Shown here in pieces: positions 1 to 5,187 of a DNA stretch of 5,187 nucleotides (its first letter is position 1; every line of letters starts with the position of its first letter). The notes beneath the pieces were generated by a model that ran no database searches, had not been told where the DNA came from, and saw only the letters and a list, made by a program, of their open reading frames with translations. Position numbers and translations under genes: made by a program. Origin of the DNA: Bacteroidales bacterium (GTDB taxonomy: Bacteria; Bacteroidota; Bacteroidia; Bacteroidales; F082); the NCBI GenBank assembly GCA_024762735.1, contig JANTGU010000188.1, forward strand, positions 1 to 5,187, in the 5' to 3' direction.

Positions 1-19
1 TTATATTTGTAAAAATAAT

Positions 20-44
20 AACCCTGTGTGAAGCAGGGTTTTTT
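20..44 (+). terminator. Intrinsic terminator of an upstream gene
   Basis: A perfect 7-bp stem, AACCCTG (20-26) with CAGGGTT (34-40), encloses a 7-base loop. The last two stem bases begin a run of six T (39-44). This is the standard rho-independent layout for transcription running rightward from before the window. The opposite strand also has a T-rich stretch beyond the stem (bases 11-19 are A/T only), so weak bidirectional action is possible. It separates purA from whatever lies upstream, so purA probably has its own promoter between 45 and 146, although I see no convincing consensus there. Confidence 0.75.
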
Positions 45-146
45 CATGCACCATGGCCACCCCTGGTGATGGATGAAGCTGAAAAGGATTCATGAGGTGG
101 AAAACACAAAAGTGAGAAGTTCAATTGAGTATAAAATATTAAGCAG

Positions 147-1448
147 ATGAAAGTAGATGTTCTTTTAGGATTACAATGGGGCGATGAAGGGAAAGGTAAA
201 GTGGTGGATGTGCTCACGCCCGGCTATGATATTATAGCCCGTTTTCAAGGAGGTCCCAACGCCGGCCACACCATTGAGTTTGATCATAAAAAGTTTGTAC
301 TTCACACCATTCCTTCCGGAATATTTAATAAAAATACAGTCAATGTGGTGGGAAACGGGGTAATCATCGACCCATATATTTTTAATACAGAAATAGAAGA
401 ACTGCAAAAAAGCGGGGTTGAGGTAAAGTCCAATCTGCTTATTTCACGGAAAGCTCATGTTATTTTACCCTCACACCGCATGCTTGATGCTGTGTACGAA
501 TCGGCCAAGGGAGATAAAAAGATCGGTTCTACCTTAAAAGGTATTGGTCCTACTTATACCGATAAAGCCAGTAGAAACGGTATTCGCGTGGGAGACCTTA
601 ACCATCCTGATTTCCAAAAAAAATATGAACAGACAAAAGTCAGACACCTGGCCATCGCTCGTCAATACAAATTTAATCTGGAAGCTTTTACCATCGAGGG
701 GATGTCGTTTATGGAATACGAAAAAGAGTGGTTTCGGTCGTTGGAGGTATTAAAAGGAATCCAATGGGTTAATAGCGAGTATTATCTTAACAAGGCACTT
801 CAAAATGGAAAACGGGTATTAGCCGAAGGAGCACAAGGAACCATGCTTGACATCGATTTTGGTTCCTACCCGTTTGTTACCTCATCCAATACCATTACTG
901 CCGGTGTTTGTAACGGTTTGGGCATTGCTCCCTCGCAGATAGGTCGAGTTTATGGTATTTTTAAAGCCTATTGTACCAGGGTGGGAAGTGGGCCGTTTCC
1001 TACCGAACTTTTTGACCAAACTGGGGAGAAACTTCGGAAAGTCGGCCGTGAATTTGGGGCTACTACCGGACGACCACGCCGTTGTGGCTGGCTTGATATG
1101 GTAGCCTTAAAGTATGCCGTGATGCTTAACGGGGTTACCGACCTGATGATGATGAAAGCCGATGTGCTGGACGATTTTGATGCCATCAACGTAGCCACCC
1201 GGTATAACATAAACGGTACAGTTACCGATGAAGTTCCCTACGATTTGACAGAAGGAAATATAGACCCGGTTTACGAAAAAGTAGCAGGTTGGAACAGGAG
1301 TTTGGATGGCGTGACCTCATTTGATAAGATGCCCGATGAACTTATACAGTACGTTGAATATGTGGAGGCTAAAACCGGCGTTCAGGTTAGCATGGTTTCC
1401 ATAGGCCCTGACCGTAATCAAACACTATTAAGAAACAAAGCAATTTAG
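147..1448 (+). CDS. purA: Adenylosuccinate synthase (PurA)
   Basis: Cytoplasmic enzyme that joins IMP and aspartate using GTP to form adenylosuccinate, the first committed step from IMP to AMP. It is 433 residues, against 432 for E. coli PurA, so it is full length. Visible motifs are WGDEGKGK at 11-18 (phosphate loop, with the catalytic Asp13), NAGHT at 38-42 (catalytic His41), IGSTLKGIGP at 126-135 (IMP loop), EGAQGTMLDID at 227-237, TSSNT at 245-249, GATTGRPRR at 304-312 (Arg pair of the substrate loop), KADVLD at 337-342 (Lys337 and Asp339 match the guanine-recognition Lys-x-Asp) and SIGPDR at 418-423. No key residue is missing. The ATG at 147 sits directly before the conserved N-terminal strand, and no good Shine-Dalgarno precedes it, as is usual in Bacteroidota. 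The next gene begins 109 bases downstream with no clear terminator between, so read-through is possible. Confidence 0.98.
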   Translation: MKVDVLLGLQWGDEGKGKVVDVLTPGYDIIARFQGGPNAGHTIEFDHKKFVLHTIPSGIFNKNTVNVVGNGVIIDPYIFNTEIEELQKSGVEVKSNLLISRKAHVILPSHRMLDAVYESAKGDKKIGSTLKGIGPTYTDKASRNGIRVGDLNHPDFQKKYEQTKVRHLAIARQYKFNLEAFTIEGMSFMEYEKEWFRSLEVLKGIQWVNSEYYLNKALQNGKRVLAEGAQGTMLDIDFGSYPFVTSSNTITAGVCNGLGIAPSQIGRVYGIFKAYCTRVGSGPFPTELFDQTGEKLRKVGREFGATTGRPRRCGWLDMVALKYAVMLNGVTDLMMMKADVLDDFDAINVATRYNINGTVTDEVPYDLTEGNIDPVYEKVAGWNRSLDGVTSFDKMPDELIQYVEYVEAKTGVQVSMVSIGPDRNQTLLRNKAI

Positions 1449-1557
1449 GATATCGATTCCTTTGTGTTTATAATTTTTTTATTTTAGCCTGTCGAAGGCC
1501 TTAATAGTTAAAGTTGAGGCACAACGCTGAAAGTTATTTAACCTAAATCATAGTGTC

Positions 1558-2550
1558 ATGAAAAGATCATTGTTGTTGTTATTTGTTTTTCTTAGTGTTT
1601 CTCCTCTGTTTTCACAAGAATATATTGCCGCTGCCCGACAAGATAAGTTGTGGGGTTTTATTACCGAAGAAGGTAACTGGTATGTTAACCCGCAGTTTGA
1701 GCATTTACGCAGTTTTAGCGAAGGCCGTGCAGCTGTTAGGGTAGGAAAACTCTGGGGATTTCTTGATACTGATGGCGCAGTTGCCATTACGCCACAGTTT
1801 GCCGTGGTGAAAGATTTCCATGAAGGTCTTGCTGCTGTTAAAGTAGCCAAGAAATGGGGTTTCATCGATAAAAACGGCAGTTTTGCTATTAACCCTCAGT
1901 ACGAGGCAGTGCGCGATTTTCACGAGGGCAGAGCCATGGTGCGCCTGGCAGGGAAATGGGGCTACATCTCTCCCGAGGGTAACTATATTATTAATCCCCA
2001 ATATGTACATATCGAGAGTTTTAGTGATGGCATTGCCCCGGCCATGGTGGGAAAAAAATGGGGTTACATCGACCTTAATGGTAGTTGGGTAATCAACGCG
2101 CAGTTTGAAAAAGCCGGGTCTTTTAGCAATGGCATTGCCGTGGTTCGATCGGCCGGTAAATTTGGTGCCATCGACGAACAGGGTCATTTTGTGATCAATC
2201 CTCAATTTGAGGTAATGAGGGATTTTCATGAAGGAATGGCCGCGGTAAGGCTCGGTAAAGTATGGGGCTTTCTTGATGAAAAAGGAAAATATGCCATCAA
2301 CCCACAATTTATTGCTGTCCTCGATTACCATGAAGGCAGAGCCGGGGTTCGTCAAGACAAGGTCTGGGGATTTGTGGACAAACATGGCAAGTTCGTGGTT
2401 ACCCCCCAGTTTGAAAGGGTAAAGGATTTTAATGGAGGCATGGCCAGGGTGCGTACCGGTGGTTTGTGGGGATGGATTAATGAAAACGGTGGCTTTGTGG
2501 TAAATCCGCAATTTCCAAACTGTTTCGACATGGTAAAATTATCAAAATAA
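1558..2550 (+). CDS. Exported WG-repeat protein, nine tandem units
   Basis: A 330-residue protein of unknown specific function. Residues 1-19 form a Sec signal peptide: Lys-Arg near the start, a Leu/Phe-rich core, and probable cleavage between Ser19 and Gln20. No lipobox Cys is present, so it is likely periplasmic or secreted rather than a lipoprotein. After a short linker, residues 30-330 are nine WG repeats: eight of exactly 34 residues (starting at 30, 64, 98, 132, 166, 200, 234 and 268) and a shorter last one (302-330). Each follows the pattern K-x-W-G-F/Y-I/L-D-x-x-G, then I/V-N-P-Q-F, then D-F-x-E-G and A-x-V-R. Unit 6 has Phe for the signature Trp (KFG). The last unit loses the D-F-x-E-G part and forms the C-terminus. 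No enzyme domain or sorting domain is visible. WG repeats are thought to act as binding or scaffold modules, so any ligand is a guess. The stop lies 13 bases before the prfB start, which suggests cotranscription. Confidence 0.93.
   Translation: MKRSLLLLFVFLSVSPLFSQEYIAAARQDKLWGFITEEGNWYVNPQFEHLRSFSEGRAAVRVGKLWGFLDTDGAVAITPQFAVVKDFHEGLAAVKVAKKWGFIDKNGSFAINPQYEAVRDFHEGRAMVRLAGKWGYISPEGNYIINPQYVHIESFSDGIAPAMVGKKWGYIDLNGSWVINAQFEKAGSFSNGIAVVRSAGKFGAIDEQGHFVINPQFEVMRDFHEGMAAVRLGKVWGFLDEKGKYAINPQFIAVLDYHEGRAGVRQDKVWGFVDKHGKFVVTPQFERVKDFNGGMARVRTGGLWGWINENGGFVVNPQFPNCFDMVKLSK
1645..2547 (+). repeat. In-frame 102-bp tandem repeat array (WG units)
   Basis: Nine coding repeats begin at 1645, 1747, 1849, 1951, 2053, 2155, 2257, 2359 and 2461. 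The first eight are exactly 102 bases and the last is 87. Conservation is mainly at the protein level: codons for the same Trp-Gly, Asn-Pro-Gln-Phe and Glu-Gly positions differ from unit to unit. This suggests old duplications held by selection rather than a freshly expanded satellite. The period is a multiple of three, so open frames on the other strand also persist through it. Confidence 0.9.
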
Positions 2551-2563
2551 AAAACTGAAAAGT

Positions 2564-3662
2564 ATGTTTACTCCCGAGGGGTTAAAAGATTTGTATAAGA
2601 GGCTGGGTGCCTTGAGGAGGTACCTTTGACATCGATAAAAAGAAGTATGAAGTAGAAGAAGAGGAGGAGAAAACACAAGCTCCCGGGTTTTGGGATGACC
2701 CTAAAAAAGCAGAAATATTACTGAAAGAGATTCAGGAAAAAAAACGCTGGGTTACAAAATACCAACAGGTTGAAAACCTGCTTAACGACTTGACGGTGCT
2801 CCAGGAATTTCTTGAAGCGGGCGAGGCCGAACAGGCGGATCTTGATGAACAATACAACGAGGCTGTCAGCATGATTGAAGAGCTCGAGTTCCTGCAAATG
2901 CTGGGAGGTAAGGAAGATAAACTCAATGCTATTTTAAAAATTAACCCCGGGGCAGGAGGTACCGAAAGTCAGGATTGGGCTGAGATGTTGATGCGAATGT
3001 ATATCCGTTGGGGTGAAAAAAATGGGTACAAAGTGAAGGAACTCGATTATCAGGAAGGGGATGTAGCCGGCATCAAATCCGTTTCGTTGGAGTTTGATGG
3101 AGATTTTGCTTTCGGCTATTTAAAGGGAGAAAACGGTGTCCACCGACTGGTTCGCCTCTCACCTTTCGACTCGGCTAACCGTCGTCATACCTCTTTTGCC
3201 TCGGTCTATATTTATCCCGTTGTGGATGACTCCATTCAGATTGACATAAGTCCTTCCGATATCACCTGGGATACATTCAGGTCGAGCGGACCCGGGGGAC
3301 AAAATGTAAATAAAGTGGAAACGGCTGTTCGACTTCACCACGAGCCAACCGGTATAGTTGTCGAATGTCAGGAGACCCGGTCGCAAGGACAAAACCGGGA
3401 AAAGGCATTACAGATGCTAAAATCACAACTCTACGAAATAGAGATGCGAAAGCAGCAGGAAGCCCAGGCCAAAATCGAGGGTAACAAAAAGAAAATCGAA
3501 TGGGGATCGCAGATACGATCGTACGTGTTACATCCCTATAAATTGGTAAAAGATTTACGAACCAACTACGAAACTTCCAACGTGCAGGCAGTGCTGGATG
3601 GCGAGTTGAATGATTTTATCAAAGCCTACTTGATGGAATTCGGAGGAAATACCAATGATTGA
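2564..3662 (+). CDS. prfB: Peptide chain release factor 2 with programmed +1 frameshift
   Basis: Cytoplasmic class I release factor that reads UGA and UAA stop codons and triggers peptide release. Translation starts at ATG 2564 and runs 21 codons to CTT (2624-2626). It meets in-frame TGA (2627-2629), skips T2627, and resumes at GAC 2628 through the TGA at 3660-3662. The joined protein is 365 residues, the same as E. coli RF2. The N-terminal part (ALRRYL then DIDKKK) matches the family across the junction. Diagnostic features are GAGGTESQDW at 129-138 (the RF2 rather than RF1 form), the stop-reading tripeptide SPF at 199-201, and GGQ at 244-246, whose Gln is normally methylated by PrmC. The C-terminus (KDLRT, then QAVLDG) is typical. 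The residue before GGQ is Pro where E. coli has Ala. RF2 level likely controls its own synthesis: low RF2 leaves UGA unread and favours the shift. The start lacks a Shine-Dalgarno and lies 13 bases after the WG-repeat gene. Confidence 0.97.
2615..2630 (+). promoter_or_regulatory. prfB: prfB +1 recoding signal (internal SD plus slippery stop)
   Basis: AGGAGG (2615-2620) is followed by the three-base spacer TAC and then CTT-TGA-C (2624-2630). This has the same order and spacing as the classical E. coli prfB site, where the Shine-Dalgarno-like stretch abuts TAT-CTT-TGA-C. Pairing of AGGAGG with the 16S rRNA tail strains the ribosome, the Leu tRNA on CUU slips to UUU, and reading continues at GAC. 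If UGA is read as stop, only a 21-residue peptide results. The frame change is required to join two parts that both match RF2. Confidence 0.96.
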
Positions 3663-3729
3663 CGGTTGAGGAGGGTAAAACATAGGGTTCCAATGGGTTC
3701 ATTTTTTACTTCATGGCGCTTCTCTCTTT

Positions 3730-4866
3730 TTATTTTTCCACTGACAAAGTAAACTTGATAGGGAAGTTGAATCTCACCTTTACCGGTTTGCCGCGCTGCT
3801 TACCAGGTATCCACTTAGGCATATTCTTAATTACTCTTACTGCTTCCTGATCCAGGGCATCACTAATCCCACGCAATACTTTAATATTACTGACAGCACC
3901 ATCAGTACCAATAACAAATTGTAAATACACTGTACCTGATTGAAACTTTTGTTTTGCTTCCGCAGGATAATGAGTGTTTTGAGCCAAATAGTTCATCATA
4001 GCATCCATCCCTCCGGGAAATGAAGGCATCTCCTCAACAACTGCATATTCCATTTCAGAAAAACAATAGTAGTAAAACTCTTTGTTATCATATACATACT
4101 TTTCCCGATGTGCACCCACGGTATCAATATTATGGTAATCAAATACTATGGGAATAAATAGTTGAACATTAACAGGTTGCCCATTTAATATGGCAGGTTT
4201 TGTAGCAGGCAGGCTTTTTACTACACGTATTGCTTCATAATCATAGGCATTTAAAGTATCTTTCGGTTCAAGCAACCGAACCTGTGAAATTTTGTTGTCT
4301 TTACTTACAACAAATTCTATGTTAACTGTGTCGATTATCTTTTGATGTACTATGTTGACAGGATACATTAATGAGTTTTTTATGTAACCTGAAAGGCCTT
4401 TTAAGCCCACGTTAAACTCCGGTAAACTGTCCACTTTACTGTATATTTGGTCACCAGGTTGTTTATCGGGTTTAAACGAGATTGATAAATTGGAATAAAC
4501 CCGCACTTTGTGGCCATTAATCATTCCCGCTTCCCACTTGGGCATATTTTTCACGAGCCTTAGTGCCTCCTCATCACACCCGTATCCTATTCCTTTGATA
4601 ACATGAATATGGGAGAGTGTCCCATCCGGTTCTACCACCATTTTAACATACACTTTTCCACTGATGTTGTTTTGTAAAGCAGCATCGGGGTACTTGATAT
4701 TTGTATAAAGGTAGTGAAATAAAGCTTTGGTGCCACCATTAAAAGTTGGGCTTTGGTCGGCAATAACATGAATGGTCGTATCCTGAAATGTTTGACTGAA
4801 GCCATGGAAGGAGGTTGCTACAAAAACAAATATTAGCGAGTTAAGAAATAATAATCGGGTTTTCAT
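3730..4866 (-). CDS. Exported protein with three TonB C-terminal domains
   Basis: A 378-residue protein starting at ATG 4866-4864 and ending at TAA 3732-3730. Residues 1-24 look like a cleavable signal peptide (Lys3 and Arg5, a hydrophobic core, and a Gly-Phe-Ser-Gln cleavage region). Three TonB_C-like domains follow at about 40-132, 149-243 and 281-374. Domain 3 is most canonical: PSFPGG, a helix ending in HYP, a GTVYLQFVI strand, TDGAVSNIKVLRG, then EAVRVIKNMPKW and a closing basic strand. Domain 1 is similar (FNGG, IKYP, GKVYVKMVV, EPDG, KNMPKW). Domain 2 is degraded: FNVG replaces the Gly-Gly turn, and KSLPATKP replaces the Met-Pro-Lys-Trp motif. A Tyr-rich linker lies at 244-280. TonB proteins pass energy from the inner membrane to outer-membrane receptors. 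This one lacks a long Pro-rich periplasm-spanning linker, so a role in energy transduction is uncertain and a binding or scaffold role is as likely. It is convergent with prfB, with a 67-base gap. Confidence 0.92.
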   Translation of the reverse strand: MKTRLLFLNSLIFVFVATSFHGFSQTFQDTTIHVIADQSPTFNGGTKALFHYLYTNIKYPDAALQNNISGKVYVKMVVEPDGTLSHIHVIKGIGYGCDEEALRLVKNMPKWEAGMINGHKVRVYSNLSISFKPDKQPGDQIYSKVDSLPEFNVGLKGLSGYIKNSLMYPVNIVHQKIIDTVNIEFVVSKDNKISQVRLLEPKDTLNAYDYEAIRVVKSLPATKPAILNGQPVNVQLFIPIVFDYHNIDTVGAHREKYVYDNKEFYYYCFSEMEYAVVEEMPSFPGGMDAMMNYLAQNTHYPAEAKQKFQSGTVYLQFVIGTDGAVSNIKVLRGISDALDQEAVRVIKNMPKWIPGKQRGKPVKVRFNFPIKFTLSVEK

Positions 4867-4882
4867 AGTTGGTTTTTTATTC

Positions 4883-4909
4883 TTTCAAAAATAGATTTTT
4901 TTTTTGAAA
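4883..4909. repeat. A/T-rich inverted repeat over the -7 box
   Basis: TTTCAAAAA (4883-4891) and TTTTTGAAA (4901-4909) are perfect 9-base inverted copies separated by 9 bases. The left arm covers most of the putative -7 box of the minus-strand gene, a position where a repressor would block transcription. Both arms are low complexity, so chance is a real alternative. Confidence 0.4.
4886..4893 (-). promoter_or_regulatory. Putative Bacteroidota -7 box for the TonB-domain gene
   Basis: On the minus strand this reads TATTTTTG, an exact match to the TAnnTTTG -7 consensus used by the Bacteroidota housekeeping sigma factor. It lies 19 bases upstream of the ATG, so transcription would begin about a dozen bases before the start codon. 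I see no good TTG -33 element at the usual distance; the nearest candidate, TTG on the minus strand at 4928-4926, is about ten bases too far. The box lies in the left arm of an A/T-rich inverted repeat (4883-4909). Confidence 0.45.
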
Positions 4910-5008
4910 ACATCATCATTCACGTCAACGATTGATAGTTTGACCAGATACTTTTTATTATGTCCATTCTGAATATTCATCGCCTGATAAGAAGGTGAGA
5001 TCATCTCT

Positions 5009-5027
5009 AAATCCGCTCTCGCGGTTT
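5009..5027. repeat. Small hairpin, CCGC-TCTC-GCGG
   Basis: CCGC (5013-5016) pairs with GCGG (5021-5024) around a TCTC loop. The stem extends by AAA (5009-5011) with TTT (5025-5027) past a bulged T5012. It is not followed by a solid T-run (TTTGTAACTTTTAA follows), so it is a poor terminator and more like a palindromic repeat unit. Confidence 0.45.
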
Positions 5028-5096
5028 GTAACTTTTAAGCAGATTAGAAAATAAAACCTCCATGACTGTCTAACGACACACAAGGGAATGATTATC

Positions 5097-5141
5097 CGAC
5101 CCTGTAGGGGTCGAATCTTATTAGCCAGGGTGAAACCCCGG
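5097..5141. repeat. Paired-hairpin repeat element
   Basis: Two hairpins stand 11 bases apart. The first pairs CGACCC (5097-5102) with GGGTCG (5108-5113) around a five-base loop. The second pairs CCAGGGT (5125-5131) with ACCCCGG (5135-5141) around a GAA loop, with a single A-C mismatch (5127 with 5139). A perfect second stem would read ACCCTGG, so this looks like a slightly decayed copy of a once perfect palindrome. No T-run follows either stem. A dispersed, multicopy intergenic element is the most likely reading. Confidence 0.5.
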
Positions 5142-5187
5142 GTATAAAGAAAAATTGAATCCGTTTTGGAGTGATTTTTTTCGCGTT

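Larger units (their letters stand above)
4911..5187. other. Non-coding right end with hairpin-rich repeat-like sequence
   Basis: Together with the promoter region, about 320 bases from 4867 to the window end carry no convincing gene. From 4911 to about 5008 I see nothing recognisable. From about 5009 onward there are three hairpins: one at 5009-5027 and a pair at 5097-5113 and 5125-5141. The texture (short GC-rich palindromes in A/T-rich spacers) resembles dispersed intergenic repeats common in Bacteroidota genomes, some of which accompany REP-associated Y1 transposases. That likeness is from memory and was not checked by search. No transposase or tRNA is visible here. Confidence 0.5.

Noticed and set aside
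2..9. TATATTTG, an exact match to the -7 consensus
   Set aside because: A transcript from here would start right at the terminator hairpin (20-44), and the -33 region lies outside the window. It is more likely chance in an A/T-rich gene end.
49..68. CACCA/TGGTG inverted repeat upstream of purA as a possible leader structure or riboswitch
   Set aside because: The stem is only five base pairs with a poorly paired interior. It lacks a conserved purine-riboswitch core and is not followed by a terminator.
1469..1499. A/T-rich stretch with near -7 boxes and a small GCCT/AGGC hairpin after purA
   Set aside because: The box-like sequences mismatch the consensus or lack a spaced TTG. The 4-bp hairpin comes after the T-run, not before it, so it is not a terminator for purA.
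1705..2511. Long open frame on the minus strand (268 codons) opposite the WG-repeat gene
   Set aside because: The 102-base period is divisible by three, so a stop-free antisense frame repeats with it. The plus-strand product has a signal peptide and a known repeat family; the antisense one has no recognisable features.
2790..3662. A shorter prfB frame beginning at TTG 2790
   Set aside because: RF2 coding sequence continues without a stop upstream in the same frame to 2628, and the recoding site joins it to a good ATG at 2564. TTG 2790 encodes an internal Leu.
3685..3707. GGGTTC repeated at 3685 and 3695, then six T, as a possible prfB terminator
   Set aside because: The copies are direct, not inverted. 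In RNA they could pair only through four G-U wobbles and two G-C pairs, which is too weak to call.
5158..5180. TCC/GGA mini-hairpin followed by a T-run near the window end
   Set aside because: A three-base stem is not stable enough for a terminator, and the context is cut off by the window end.

Overview
This window looks like chromosomal DNA of a member of the Bacteroidota. Four things point that way. The gene starts lack Shine-Dalgarno sequences. An exact TAnnTTTG-type -7 box lies upstream of the minus-strand gene. Both exported proteins have signal peptides ending in Phe-Ser-Gln. The accessory proteins belong to families abundant in that phylum (WG repeats; multi-domain TonB C-terminal proteins). 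No 16S rRNA or other decisive marker is present, so the assignment is an inference.

Layout, left to right: an intrinsic terminator at 20-44 closes a gene lying mostly or wholly before the window. purA (adenylosuccinate synthase, 147-1448) follows. After a 109-base gap comes a secreted nine-unit WG-repeat protein (1558-2550), then prfB (peptide chain release factor 2, 2564-3662) only 13 bases further on. All three read on the plus strand, and no clear terminator separates them. Convergent to them, 67 bases past prfB, is a minus-strand gene (3730-4866) for an exported protein with three tandem TonB C-terminal domains. The last 321 bases (4867-5187) hold that gene's promoter region and a non-coding stretch with hairpins resembling dispersed intergenic repeats.

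The key point for annotation is that prfB is split by a programmed +1 frameshift. Codons 1-21 are in one frame and end at an in-frame UGA (2627-2629). The rest is in the +1 frame. The full recoding signal is present: an internal AGGAGG, a three-base spacer, then CTT-TGA-C. The joined product is 365 residues. An annotation without frameshifting would lose the N-terminus, or start falsely at a TTG at 2790, or call the gene broken.

purA and prfB are housekeeping genes for AMP synthesis and translation termination. The WG-repeat and TonB-domain proteins are envelope or exported proteins of unknown specific role. Nothing links the four genes into one pathway, and I found no clearly new multi-gene system. 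The best leads are the recoding element in an otherwise SD-poor setting, the perfectly phased WG array, the triple TonB_C protein without a typical TonB anchor-plus-linker layout, and the hairpin-bearing right end.
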